A DNA stretch of 64,000 nt, taken from positions 9,393-73,392 of the forward strand of contig MNCI01005184.1 in NCBI GenBank assembly GCA_015680685.1, read 5' to 3'. Under the pieces are notes generated by a model. The model was given only the letters and a program-made list of their open reading frames with translations, ran no database searches and had not been told where the DNA came from. Numbering within the stretch: the first letter of the stretch is position 1; every line of letters begins with the position of its first letter. The DNA is from Gnetum montanum (Eukaryota > Streptophyta > Gnetopsida > Gnetales > Gnetaceae). Position numbers and translations under genes: made by a program. This document shows positions 34,212 through 46,500 of the stretch, one piece after another.

Positions 34212-35001
34212 TGATGAGCCACGATATTGCATACATGATATCGCATCTGCGATATCGCAACCCATTGCAATGTCTATAAATAAGAGGCAGCTCTCCCTGT
34301 TTTAGGCATCTAGACTTAGACCTTAGCCAAACTATAGCAGTTTTACCATTCCAGAGTTAGAATAATTTCCATGTGCTCGCAATAGGAGTCTTAAAGTGAA
34401 CAGATCTTTATTTGAGCAAATTGTACCTGAGCACACATTTGTGTATGGCAATAAGGACAAAATTTTTGATAAACCTTGCAACATATGGACTAAGCTAAAT
34501 AGGAATTAATTATTGTTAAATGTTTAAATGCTTTCCTAGATAATTAATCTCTCTCAACCCTTGACTCTCCTAGTTAAGTGCATTTAGTATGACCACTTTG
34601 AGCATGTGTGTAACTCTTGGTAACCCAGTAATGAGTAGCGTTTGGTAATCCCAGCAGCGTTGCACTAGTTTAGGATGTGTGCAGCAAGTGGGAATGGATA
34701 CTGGTGCTAGGACAATTATAACCTAGTTAGTGAATAGTTAATGAAAGTTAGTTACTTAGTCTCTTCACCTTCCCCTATTAGCATAAGACATTAAAAAGAT
34801 AAAAGATATAAAAATTGTATACCTCAAGCTTACTTAACCATACAACCATGACAATACAAGTAAGTTTGGGAAGAAAATGATTGATTAACCTTAAGTGTTC
34901 CATTAGGGCACATAAGTACTTAGTCCTTGGAGTTCAACTGGATCATGCGTGAGATGCTCGTATTCGTATGGTTGAGTGTAGGGGTACCTCGCCACTCATC
35001 A
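34212..35001 (+). repeat. H 5' LTR (790 bp)
   Basis: TGATGAG...CTCATCA. Only about 63 bp separate the LTR start from the TATA box, and they consist largely of GATATCGC/GCGATATC palindromes. It pairs with 61976-62765, with roughly 10% divergence by eye. Confidence 0.92.
34275..34282 (+). promoter_or_regulatory. TATA box of H 5' LTR
   Basis: TATAAATA in TCTATAAATAAGAGGCAGCT, shared with the TRG LTR. Confidence 0.65.
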
Positions 35002-35002
35002 T

Positions 35003-35020
35003 TGGTGTCGTTGTTGGAGA
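35003..35020 (+). other. H primer-binding site, tRNA-Asp type, decayed
   Basis: TGGTGTCGTTGTTGGAGA, one base after the LTR. Versus TGGCGCCGTTGCCGGGGA there are four C-to-T and one G-to-A changes. Confidence 0.85.
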
Positions 35021-35117
35021 CTTAGCTATTTGTGCGTTATGTAGAACATAGGAGATCATTCATATCTTTGGGATGCTAGAATGAACCCTTAGGGTTGATC
35101 AAAAAAAAAATAAGACA

Positions 35118-37269
35118 ATGGTAAATAGCACATCAAACAAGACAAAAATGTCTTCTTCTTCGCACTAAAGCACTTCATCGCCTAGGAACAACACTAGAGA
35201 CAGTCGGCAGCACAACACACATAACCAAAATCTGCTAGTTCCTCAATAATTCTATGTGGTATATATTCATCATGATGAGTATACACCTAACTTTACCTTT
35301 ATTCTCCATCAAGATGAACAACTGCATTGGAGAGACTTGGAGAGCAACATAGTGTTGCCTCTAGACCGAGCAGTCCCCAACATGCTCCTTTGTGCTCTTA
35401 CATGAATAGGCATGTCACAATTGTACGTAGAGTACATTGCATGTGATTATGACATAAGGGACTACCATCCCATAGAAGTGCAACATCAACGAGACTTGTG
35501 ACAGGAGAGTCACCACACATCTTTAAAGGGCAAAGAACCCCATAACGCTCCACCCTTCTTAAGCAAAATTGAGGGTGGTGAACCTATGTTAATAGGTTCT
35601 TCACAAAATGATGTTTCCCCTCCTAAGGATGGTGAGGAGGTGGTGTATCAAAACCTTCACTTCACGATTCACAACCCTAGTTCTGATCCCCACGGACACC
35701 AAGTATTCAACGAGGGAACACAAACACATGATAAGGGCAAACATTCTGATTGTCATCATCACGATCGGGGTCAGGACCACCGAAGAAAAGGTAGGAAACA
35801 TCGTCATGGTGATGGTTCTCCTTCTTCTTCACCCTCATCATCATATTCACCCACTTCTTCAGTATCAGGACATAGTCATAAGGAACCTAACCGTGAGGAT
35901 AAAGGTGAATAGAGTGAGAAACCTTGACATGAGAGTTGAGAACGAGGACAAGGGTAGTCTAGAGAATCACGACATGAGAGAAGGGAAAGTACAAAACTGT
36001 GTAGACATCACAGATGCTATGAATGAAATTATCACGAAGAACCCCTACTTGCAACTCGAAGAATGTTAGATATCAGGGAGGTCGTAAGAATTCCCACAAG
36101 GCACCAAAAAGATAGTAGGGTCAAGAGGTTAGACATGAATAATATCCAAAAATTTGAGGGAGGATACAATGCTGATCCTCAAAACCACTTAAAATAATTT
36201 CATGATGCATGTTCCTTGCAAAACATCGAGAAGAAATGGAAAAAATTAAAGTTTTTCCAAAGGAAACTTATGAAAGAAGTGAAAAGATGGTACCTGTCCT
36301 TAGAATTAGAATCCATTCGAAGGTGGAGTATGATGCTAGAACTGTTTAATGATAAGTATCAAATGTTCTCCCGGGTGTCCAACCTGCGAAAGAAAATCCA
36401 AGGATGGAAGCAAGGAAATCATGAACCCCTGGATGCTACCATGGGCCATTATTATGCACTGTTACATCATTGCCCAGGCCATGGTTACTCGCAGTAGGAT
36501 AAACTACACCATCTCATAGATGGACTTAGGCATGAAACCAGGAGAATCCTTGGAACACATGCCTAAGGGAGATTACCAAATCTTAGGTCCCATTAGGTTC
36601 ATAGATTACTAGAGCAAGTAGACAAGGAAGAAGGAGAGGTATGTAAGAGAGAAAGTGTAGAAGAGTACAACCATGATCCTTCCCTTCGAAAAATGGGAGT
36701 GAGATTCTATGAGGAGGAGGAAGAGTCACAACTATAAGAGATGATGAATAGGAAAACCTTGCTACCCCAAAAATTAACAATAGAAGTGTCAGCAAAGGTA
36801 GATCAGATGTGGGACTCCATAGATAGTAGATTTGAAGCTGTTCGTAAAATTGTAGAAGAGTCTAAGGAGCGAGGTAGTGACTATGAGAAAAAGAAAAAGA
36901 GGGACATGGACTATGCACATAACAAAGGTAAGGGTAAAATGGCTATCATGGAAGAGGTTGTGGATTCTAATACAGATAATGACAGTGGATGTGAGATATG
37001 CCAATATGACCATCCTAAGGGATGTTGCCCAGTAATCTCACATTTGTAAGAGCCTGGAGTGTATGCACTTAACCCATGACTTAACAAATGAAAACCACCC
37101 CGATGGTTACCTTATCCCCAAGGTAACCTAAGGTAGTTCTACCAACCTTTAACGTATTACCCAAGAGGAACTCCATGACAACCTATTGAGCAACACCAAT
37201 AGTGGAAATACCCACAGTCATGGGGGATGCCACTACCAAGGTAACAATACCCTTACCAGTAACCAGATC
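35118..37269 (+). pseudogene. H gag (main part, before the T insertion)
   Basis: ATG at 35118. One frame carries the protein to 37049 and beyond without indels, but with about 20 stops. Ser-rich N-terminus; His/Asp/Arg-rich region (GKHSDCHHHDRGQDHRRK) near 35740; capsid region 36110-36500 (MNNIQKFEGGYNADPQNHL, LELFNDKYQMFSRV, HEPLDATMGHYYALLHHCPG); a Cys/His motif CEICQYDHPKGCC at 36990-37028; and a Gln/Pro/Tyr-rich tail cut by T at 37269 and resumed at 55984. Function: capsid and nucleocapsid. The Cys/His spacing is C-x2-C-x3-H-x4-C, one residue shorter than the usual retroviral knuckle. Confidence 0.85.
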
Positions 37270-39112
37270 TGAAACATCCCAAAATTTCAAGATCCTCTTG
37301 CTTCATCATGGTTTTGGAATTCAGGCAAGGGATTTCCACAAGTGCAGTGTCATGGAAGCTTAGTAGGAAATGAATGCACTAAGTTTAGATTGTTCAGTTT
37401 GGCAAGTTTTCTACCTCAAGAGCTGACAGGCCCGATGGACTCTCCGGCTTGCCCACCTCGGTGATTCACCCGGCTGACAATTAATTAGAAAACAATGCTT
37501 GGGGTTTTCAGTGGTGCTCAGAATGTGCAAAATAGTTCAAAAAGTTTTCTAGTGAGGAAGTTTGCTACCCTACACTACACTATGTAGTGTAGCAGGCCTC
37601 AAAAGATAGTTTCTTAGCCGACCAAACTATTGTAGAACAGAGTGCTACGCTATGCTACGCTACGTAGCATAGCACAATATAGCAAAGGCAAAAACATAAA
37701 GGCCCAGCTTGCGTAGTGATTCCAATCATACTTGGCAGGCACCTTGGCCTTGTAAACTAGTTGCCTTGTTCGACTTTAAATCCTTAGCAAAGCTTCTCAT
37801 TAGAAAGTGGCAGATTGAGCAAAAAGCAGGATACACTGGTTGCTACACTGTGCTATGCTACATAGCATAGCATAGCATAGTGACGATTGAAAAGTGGCAA
37901 TGAGCATCTCAGATGCAAGTTCAGCAAGTGTAGAGGCTCCCCTTTGTAAAAGGAAAAATTTGCAAATGTTAGCATGATGAAAGCTTCAAACAAGTATTTG
38001 TAAGTTCAGCACGAGTCGCAGTTAAAGCCAGTTGCTATGCTATGCTACGCTACATAGTGTAGCATAGCATAGCAAAGATGTGAACTAAACAAAGTGCTAC
38101 AAAAGTCGACCAGACATGTGTTGAAGCTTCCAAAAGATGTAGTTGACTTTAACACAAATTTCTTTTTCAAATTGGTGGCTACGTTGTGCTATGCTACATA
38201 GCGTAGCACAACGTAGTAAGCAGCCATGCTACACCAACATGCTACACTACATAGCATAGCGAAATGTAGTTGGAAGCTACGCTACTTTAGTGTGTCTCAT
38301 CCCTCATCTACATTATTGACATGTTTGATTCCAACATCTCTAGTTTCGACAGCATGATTGCAGCGTGGCAGGTTCACAATAAGCTTTGCATGTCCATGCA
38401 ACATGGACACGTTAGCATTTTGCAGGTCTAGGACATGTGCCATCTAGGCCTCATTTCTTGCATGCTCCTAGCCCTAAAAATACCTAGACGAGAAATGCAC
38501 AAGGGGTTGGCAAAATTGGGCATTGGTTAGCAAAAAACTAATTAACAGTTTGTAATTCTAGGTAATTCTGAGCATTGTTGGCATTGGTTGGCATTTTAGC
38601 AATTCAAATCAAGTTGATACTTTTAGCATTGCCACTTGGCATTAGCTTTTTCTTGTTGATGCTCTATAATGTTGGCTCTTAAGCTTGTACCTGAAAATGT
38701 AGTTGAGGCATTTTGAGTGTTTTGGTCATTCCTAGATTCCCTATGCCCCTCCAGCATTGTACCACTTGTTGTACATTTTCAAGCAGAGAAGAGAATCGAA
38801 CCCACGACTTTGCAGTGGTACATTTTCTTATCCTAGTTACTCTATTATTTCTATATTATCATCACTGATTAGCATTATTTTCTTCATTATTGCATTTATT
38901 AATCATTAGTTATATTTCACGTATTTCATGCTTAAAATGAAATTTACATAAGGTTAAGTTACACTGACTAAGTCCATGTCTGATCGACCAGACCGTTCAG
39001 GGCACTCTGTTTCCATTTTTATCTAGCACGGCCCTTGCACGGATCTGAGGTTAAAATTCTTCAGCCAACAACCTCTCGGTGTTTCTAGCCATCAACTTTT
39101 TTGGTTGCTACA
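37270..39112 (+). repeat. T 5' LTR (1843 bp)
   Basis: Starts TGAAACATCCCAAAATTTC and ends GGTTGCTACA. It matches 54150-55983 throughout, at roughly 88-90% identity by eye in the stretches compared. The TATA position is mutated (CCTAAAAATACC near 38474) where the 3' copy has CCTATAAATACC. It contains a cluster of palindromes. Confidence 0.92.
37564..38270 (+). repeat. Six-unit palindrome (hairpin) array in the T 5' LTR
   Basis: Inverted repeats built from GCTA(C/T)GCTA...TAGC(A/G)TAGC lie at about 37564-37594, 37642-37674, 37841-37881, 38032-38074, 38178-38216 and 38227-38270. The unit at 38178-38216 is nearly perfect: GCTACGTTGTGCTATGCTA against TAGCGTAGCACAACGTAG. All six recur at the matching places in the 3' LTR (about 54444, 54521, 54721, 54903, 55047 and 55100). 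Confidence 0.88.
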
Positions 39113-39117
39113 TTTTT

Positions 39118-39135
39118 TGGCACTAGAAGGAGGGC
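39118..39135 (+). other. T primer-binding site, tRNA not assigned
   Basis: TGGCACTAGAAGGAGGGC starts five bases after the LTR end. It begins TGG as expected for pairing with a tRNA CCA end. I could not assign the tRNA from memory. Confidence 0.55.
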
Positions 39136-39354
39136 CTTTTGGTGCCTTTTCCATGTTTCACAATAGTCTTGCACATGTTCTATACTCTATCACGTAGTAG
39201 CGTAAACATGACACCATTTTGTGCTTGTTTATGCATTGTGTGGTGTAGATCAGTCACTCCGATGGTTCCTCTAGAATCCTGTAGGATAGAAAGCCTCCGA
39301 TAGTTTCTTGACCTCTTTATTTTCTTGTCTACAAATCCTTTTAGCTTTACGAAA

Positions 39355-41666
39355 ATGATTTCCTCAACCACTGTAGCTACTACCTCTAACATTGAGGTCC
39401 CCCTCTCAGTTCAAGGCATCACAGCTACTGAGCAACTGCCTGGCCCAGTCTTGGGGCCACAGTGATCTCTCAAGATCCAAAATCAAGGACCTAAGGGCTC
39501 AACTCAGCAATACGAGTAGTATAACTTTCTTTGCACTAAGGTTCAGGCAAAACTACCCTTAGACACACAAGAACTCGAGGAAAAACGTGCCTTCAAGTTC
39601 ACTTATTGTAATGGGATGGAATTTATTCCCACTCCTAGCATTTCTATTCCTTTAACACAGACACATTAGTGGCTCATAGATTAGAGGATAACAACCATTA
39701 GGCCTAGGTAATTGCGAGACACGGTGTCTTACCATGATGAAATGTTCCAAGATGGGTAAGATCAGTTGGGCTCCCAATCCGAGGGTGGGGGTCAAACCAA
39801 CCCTGCCACCATCCCTCCCACTCCATCTTTCTGGACAAACTCGCTCTCTACCACCACTGCTTTTATGATCACTTCCACATCATCACAACCTGTGATTTCA
39901 TCAGCAACGGGTAGCCATGCCATGCCCTCGACGTATCAACACACCTACTTCCCTATCTCAATCTTAGCCACTACCCCTCCACAAAATTTTTCCTAGTCCA
40001 TTCAAGCATCATTTCACACACCTATCATAGCTACCCTACCCTATGTTCACACTGTACCTACCTCGCAATGGCATGCATTTTTTGCTTTCGTCCTTGTGTC
40101 TACACTTGTCCCACCGTCAACAGCTGGTCCAAGCCCATCCACATGGTGGATACCATTTTCCTCTCCTGCTATTTCATAGCCATAACAAATGTCCCACTAC
40201 ATTCACCACCAAATGTACTAGGTCCTACAAATGGTATAACCAAGCACAAGACTATGGTCTGTCCCACTGGCATCACAAATGGCCTACCCCGTAGCACAAC
40301 CAGCAGCTGTTGCTCCAATAGCACCACCTACTGGGTGGTGGATAGCACAAGCAACACCTTTCATAGGGGCCATCCCAATGGCACTACCTATGGGCCAGGT
40401 CATTGCCCCTGTCACGCCATAGATAGGAGCTACCCCAACAACTCCCCAACTATCTGCATCATTCCCAGGTCTAGATCAAGCATTCCAGCTTATCTAGACC
40501 ATTAGTGAGGAAATAAAACATCTTAAGAATACCAATTTTGACATGGTACAAGTCATGGACTTCTACCAGGATGAGCCCATCAGCTTGACAGTCCCCACGC
40601 TAACTCTACCCCTTAGGATGTCGCTCCCTCATTTCACAAAATACAACAGGGGGGTGATCCAAATGCACATCTTGTCACATTCAGATATAAATCCCTTATT
40701 TTGAAATAATGGCCACATACAATCATCCATGTCTTTTCTATGTCTCTGATGAGGAAAGCCCTAGATTGGTACCACGTGCTTCCATGCTCCTCCATCTCAA
40801 CCCTAGAGGAGCTCCTAACCTAATTCGTAACGTGTTTCAAGTACAACTTGAGACTAGAAGTTATGCTGGTTCAGCTAATGAGCATGAAGAAAGATCCACT
40901 AAAACCAATCCAGAAATTCATACAGTGGTGGAGCACTACCTTTAATGATATTTGTGAGCCCACTATGGAGGCCCATTTGTTGGTTGTCTTTAAGGGTGCA
41001 GTGAACGAATTCATCAAGTCCAAACTATACTATCTCGCTCCACAGACTCTTAGTCATGCTTTCACCTAGACAAAGAGCATACAAGACGCGACCGAGACGA
41101 GCAAAGACTCAACTTATATTGCATACAAGAACATGTTCATAAAGAAGGACAAGGGAAAGGCTACAACAACCACAGTGGCTGCTCTGGCAAACAAAGCCAA
41201 ACCTAACAATAATAAGAATAACAAGAAGGCAGCAACAGCAGTAGCTAACCCCGTGCCCAACTAGGGCAACGCAGTTCAGCCCTCCACATCTACATCCGAA
41301 GGATCTACACTGCCTAAGTGAAACTTTGAGCATAAATATCGCTCCAAGTATACCCCACTGCCCGTTAATCCTTCAGAACTTCTGAAGAAATTACTGGTAC
41401 TAGGGTATATCCAACACAAGTGTATGTTAGAGGAGGAAGTTAAAAAACATTAAAGGAACTACGAACTTCGTAGGAATCCCTCCTTGGCCTTGCCCAATGA
41501 ACTGCCAATTCCTAAAAATTTCAAGCTAGAACAATTCTATGACTACCATCAACAATGTGGTCATGACACGGATTACTGCATGGCATTAAAAGATGACATC
41601 CAAAGAATGATTGATCAAGGGAAACTAGTTCTAGACGAGAGTAAACGAGTGCACCCCGAAAATTAA
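39355..41666 (+). pseudogene. T gag
   Basis: ATG at 39355 opens a Thr/Ser/Pro-rich N-terminal region with many stops. A frame change near 40690 leads into the capsid part: KALDWYHVLPCSSISTLEEL, then KPIQKFIQWWSTTFNDI, as in Tat-type gags (W-x(3)-L, then the F/Y-x-x-x-W-R-x pattern). A Lys/Asn/Ala-rich linker (KKDKGKATTTTVAALANKAK) follows. The nucleocapsid motif FYDYHQQCGHDTDYCMALK near 41535-41592 is diagnostic of the Tat/Ogre group. It ends at TAA 41664. Structural particle protein; not expressible in this copy. Confidence 0.82.
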
Positions 41667-43030
41667 TCTTTGTACATTTATATGGATCCTATTAACACCA
41701 ACAACGCTGGCTACATTATCAACATCATCAACATTGACAGTAATCCTAAACCACCCCAGCAGTCATTTGTGATCCTTGTACCTCAGCGTACTACACCAGC
41801 ACCACCAACGGCTAAACAAACTCCATAGCAACCATTTTTCCTAAGAGTTCCTCCCTCGACATCCATCCCTAGACCACTTGTTAGCAAAACCACACCATCG
41901 CCACATGCATTAATACTTTTACTATCGTTTTTCATCATGGAGCTAAGTCATTCAACTGCCCCCCCCCCCTCCCCCCTCATAAGACAACATAGTAGTCTTC
42001 TCTTCCAAAGAAGCAAGAATAACATTTGATAGGTGAGGCATCAACGAAATGTACTGCTCCAGGTACTTCAAAACCTATGCCCTCACCCTCTGCATCTACA
42101 TCCTCATTGTCAAAAGATAACATTTCTACGCATGCATGGTCATCTTCACCTCGCTCGAAAGGACTTGATCCCAAACCCCAAACTATTTTTCCTTGGGAAA
42201 TTCATCTCTTGGGATGAATGGAAGAGGAGAAAGGCAATAAACAGGAAGGTGGCCTTGACCTGTTAAATGCTCTTAATCAAGTCAAGTAGGCTCTAAAGTA
42301 GAAAAACATAATGGTGAGCTTGTATGACATAATTATGACTTCAACTACACGTCATGAGGCTTTGGTTTGCATGTTAATAGTAATTCCAGTTGACGAGAAC
42401 ATGCCAGGAGAAGAAAAAGTAATCCACTCAGTTATGCTTCCTTCTGCACCTGCAGAACCAAAGCCATCCCAACTGACCTTTTGCAATGATTCCATTAGGG
42501 AAGACCCTGAAAAGGGTCAGGTGACTACAATGCCTCTTTTCATCATAGTTTGGATTAGCCAACACAAGATCTGAAGGGTACACATTGATGATGGGGCTAC
42601 TACAAATGTCATCCCATTCCCCATAGTGGATAAGCTGGGTTTGGTTGACTAGATGAGACCCACGACGACATCATGCTTAAAGTCGTTCAATGGGGCACGG
42701 GTTGTAGTGAAAGACATCATCCACATTGACTTTGTCGCAGGGGACTAGTTCTCGACGAATGCAACATTTATCGTGGTGGAAGAGATGCCCGGGTTTAACA
42801 TGATCTTGGAGAGGTCATGGTTAGCGCAACTTAGGGTTGTCTCTTTGTCCATACATCTGGAGATCCACCTACGCTATGTAGGAAGGGAGGTGGTAATCCT
42901 TGGTGATGAGGTAGCAATGAAAGAAATCAATAACATATATATGGAATAGGACTCAAAGGTCATAACCTCCAAGAGCAAGGCACCTATCTCTGTATATACT
43001 AATGGTTTAGCAAAAGGGCCAACCTAGCAT
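41667..43030 (+). pseudogene. T linker and aspartic protease
   Basis: After a Pro-rich linker (41680-42300) the frame reads VHIDDGATTNVIPFPIVDK at about 42578-42640; the catalytic Asp-Asp-Gly-Ala codons are 42587-42598. Then FIVVEEMPGFNMILERSWL near 42770-42830. This is the retropepsin layout of Tat elements (VDDGA...N...P, then GFN-x-IL-x-R-W). At least five stops occur. Translation would follow gag; RT does not follow directly because the antisense gene intervenes. Confidence 0.78.
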
Positions 43031-43307
43031 GCCAGCTCAAAAAATAAAAAATCCATGGGTCAAGTTGACCTTCCAAGTAGAGGACAACGATGTAGATGAA
43101 TACCTTAGCAAAGTGTCTTGGTTCTATGCCTCACCAAACCCGCGATGGATCAGGAAGTAGTTATGCATAGCGTAGTGACCCCACTACTTCATGCCTAGTT
43201 AACATCCTTTGTACATTTATCACTCATTTGTTTTGCATTCATCCATCTACACTAGGCACACTAATTTATTTTTCTAAAACCATTGACACACCTTCTATTT
43301 ATGCCAT

Positions 43308-43386
43308 GGCCCAAAATGGCTTAAAACTAGCAATGGCCCAAAATGGCCTAAAATTAGCGATGGCCCAAAATGGCCTAAAACTAAAA
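43308..43386 (+). repeat. Short tandem repeat left of the antisense gene
   Basis: Three copies of about 27-28 bp around GGCCCAAAATGGC(C/T)TAAAA. The TTAAAACTAG and TAAAACTAGC words recall the repeats at 48360-48690 and 52265-52770. Confidence 0.65.
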
Positions 43387-43529
43387 TGAAAAAACATAGA
43401 AATCGTTTGCATAAATAACATTATTGATCTTGCCATAATCCATTTTTCATTCAAAACTTCACTTAGATGATGTTTACAACAATTTTGCAACATTTTTATA
43501 AAAATCTAAAAATACAAAAATAAAAAGCC

Positions 43530-46500
43530 CTATTGTGATATGTCATCTTCCCCTTCATTTTTTCCGACTACATCATTTCCTTCTGCATCATCATTTTTGC
43601 CCTCTAAGGGCCTTGCTTCTTCATCTAGAATCTGCACCATAAACCTGAAGAAGTTAGATAGATTTGCACATAATAGCTAGAAAAACATAAACTGTTGCAT
43701 CGCAAAAAATGACTAACCCGAGATGGCCCTGCATTTTTTCAGGGGGTATGTGATCCAATTCGATCCCAAGGTGGTGCTAGACCTCCTCCTTTGTGATATC
43801 TACCCAATGTCTTTTTCTCAGTTCAGTGTTTGCTACAGCCTTTTCAATGGTCATCCATCTTGGAGGTCTTGGAGAAAAGGAGGCAGTGGCGGTCTTACCT
43901 ATGGGAAGATTCACTTCTTGCTCAAGTGACTTAGTGTTCTTCACTTACTACATGAACTTGTTGTAGGCCTCAGAAGCACCAATGGCATCCACGAATGCTT
44001 CATATCTATATAACTTTACTGAAGCATCCTGGTATTATTTATGATAGGTGGCATGTTCTAGTTTATACATATGCTTGTGATTCTTCTGGAACTACCCCCA
44101 CTTGTAAACTCTAGTGCTATAGTCTTTCCAATCTTGGTTCTTCTGAGTCAACAAGTCCATCTACATCTGCTGTTCAATTATCTCTTAGGTGGCATCATTG
44201 TTGCGTCACACAGCTGTGCAATATCTTGCATAATCTATGATGGCCATGCATCAATTGCCATTGATGGTATCATGGATTAGGAGGAACTCATTCCTAGAAT
44301 GGAGGTCTCCGACCTCGATGATTAGATTAGCCTTTTCTTTATCCTACCTCTAGGCCTATTTCCATAGGTCTTCATTCATGCACCTCCACTCCCACAAGGA
44401 GCATGCCAAGTGCAATGCACATTTGCTAGCTTTGTCGTATATGCAATGAGGCACCTCGGTCACTTCAGGTGGGAATGTAGGCATGACATCCACCTTTATT
44501 GCTTATTTCAGGTACCACTTGAGGTGAGAGGTAGTTATCACACGTAAAAGCGCATTAGCCACAGTAGTGTAGCAAACTTTGGTAGCTCAAGAAGTCTAGC
44601 ATAGCCACTTTACTTACCAACTTTCAGATCAACCTATTTGAGATGATTGATCATGTCATCAACAACCCCCTGCATGAACATAAGCTTGTCAGGGGTCTCG
44701 ACCCATGGTTCCAGCAAGATTAAGGAAGGTCCTACAGTGTTAACAGTAGTATCGGCCATATAACTAAACACATCAATAATGACTGAGATAGACTACAATA
44801 AAATAGGTGAGTAATGCAAACGACAATATAAAGGATCCTACCTAGTAAATCCTCAGGGGTGATAGTGAGGGGGGGGGGGAGGGTTGCCCATCAAAATACT
44901 ATCGAATATACTATCAAACTCATCAGCATCTTGTTGTAGCTCCCCTCTTTGCTGGCTTAACACTATAGCAGCACCCTCTGCGTTCATCTATTGTTCCAAT
45001 GCTAAAATGTGCTCAACAAAAGGATCATCAGCAGAGGTTCCTTCCTCATTAACACAAGCCTCCTCTTTATTCATTGGAGCCTTTCTTTTCAAGGCACTAG
45101 CATCCTCCTCATCATCAAAAATGTCCTTCTCATTTGTAGGAGAATTTTCCTCGAAGATAGGAGCCCCTTCCTTTGTGTCAAGGGTTCCTTCTCTCTTGAC
45201 TAGGGCCCTTCCCTTTGTGGCTAGGACCCCTACATCTTTATTAGCTCCCCCCATTTTAGGGATCAATGTCTCTTCATCACCTTCTTCTTCTTTCTCTTCT
45301 TCCTTTGACAACAAAGTGAGTTCACATCAGGCCATAGTGTATTAACTCAAAATTGATGCTATGGTATGCTATGCTACCTAGCATAGCACAGTGTAGCAAG
45401 CATTAACCAAATAAGAAAAATGCCAAGAGCATTTACCAATGGGGGGTTGTATCCTACATAGCTTAAACCGTAGTGTTTGCCCCTTTTCTTCTTCTGCACG
45501 GGAAAGCTCCTCAGCTAGAAGAGACCTCTTTCGCCATAACTTTGTGGCCAGCATCTCCATAATGAGGCATTTCCCCTATGATACACTACCTATAGTAGTA
45601 GGGGGTGCCTCTCCCATGCTATCCTAGCCATGGAAGTTGTGGGCCACCCAATCCCTAGTCGTCATGAAAAATGACTCCCCAATTGCTTCTGGAGGATCCT
45701 GGGCTTGGGTGATCTGAAAGACTTGTAGATCCATGGCTTAGAAATCTAGTTACAATTTTGCATAACCCAGACTCCATTCTCACAGACCACCAAGAATTCT
45801 ACGAAAGACCACAAGAAGGCTATGTAAAAGGCATGGTGCATGTTGAAATGGGACTCATGCTTCTTATGAAGCTTGACTATTTTAGCTTGAAGGCCTTTAC
45901 AGAGATACCTAGCCCAATTGTAATAGGCCCCCTCTTCCATGACCTCCCTCATCATCCAGGCTTGCTCAAACCCAATGATCTTTGCTTGGGAAAGTAGTTG
46001 GGGGAAAGCATGGGCACGGAAGATGGGGTAAATGTCTTTCGTTGCTCTCAGCTTCACTTTTCCCATAAGGATTCCCTTTTGCCCTTTGGCCACCCCTAGC
46101 CAGTCCTTAATGTCCTCTAGATGGTTCACCTCTTTTTTGGGCTTTTCCCCCATGGGAAGACCATCAGTAGGGATACTAAAGAGGTCTACAAATAGTTGGT
46201 CATTGATTTCAAGGGCCACTAGCACACTATGCACATGTGTGCAAAAGCGGTCTACCTTTTCAGAAAATGAGTTGGCTAGGGCCAGCATCTCTATAGCAGG
46301 GACGCTTGGGTTCATGGTTAGGAACAGATCCATAAGTCCATCGGTTGAAGGTGTTTGGTCAGTGATTCCAAGGCCTTGCTGCAAAGCCAGCATTGAGTCT
46401 CATCTACCTCCCCTTACTTGATGTAGATGTTGGCCTCATGATGCTTGGAGGTGATTACTATCACCTCCTTGAACTTCTTCGCTACTGTAGTAGTTTTCAC

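Noticed and set aside
44868-44881. Poly-G run as a functional element
   Set aside because: It is the complement of a poly-Pro codon run at the end of antisense exon 5 that has slipped; a replication-slippage site is the simpler reading.
45758-46421. Two plus-strand reading frames of 79 and 129 codons
   Set aside because: They are mirror frames of the long open exon 4 of the antisense gene, which has better coding sense and fits the splice pattern.
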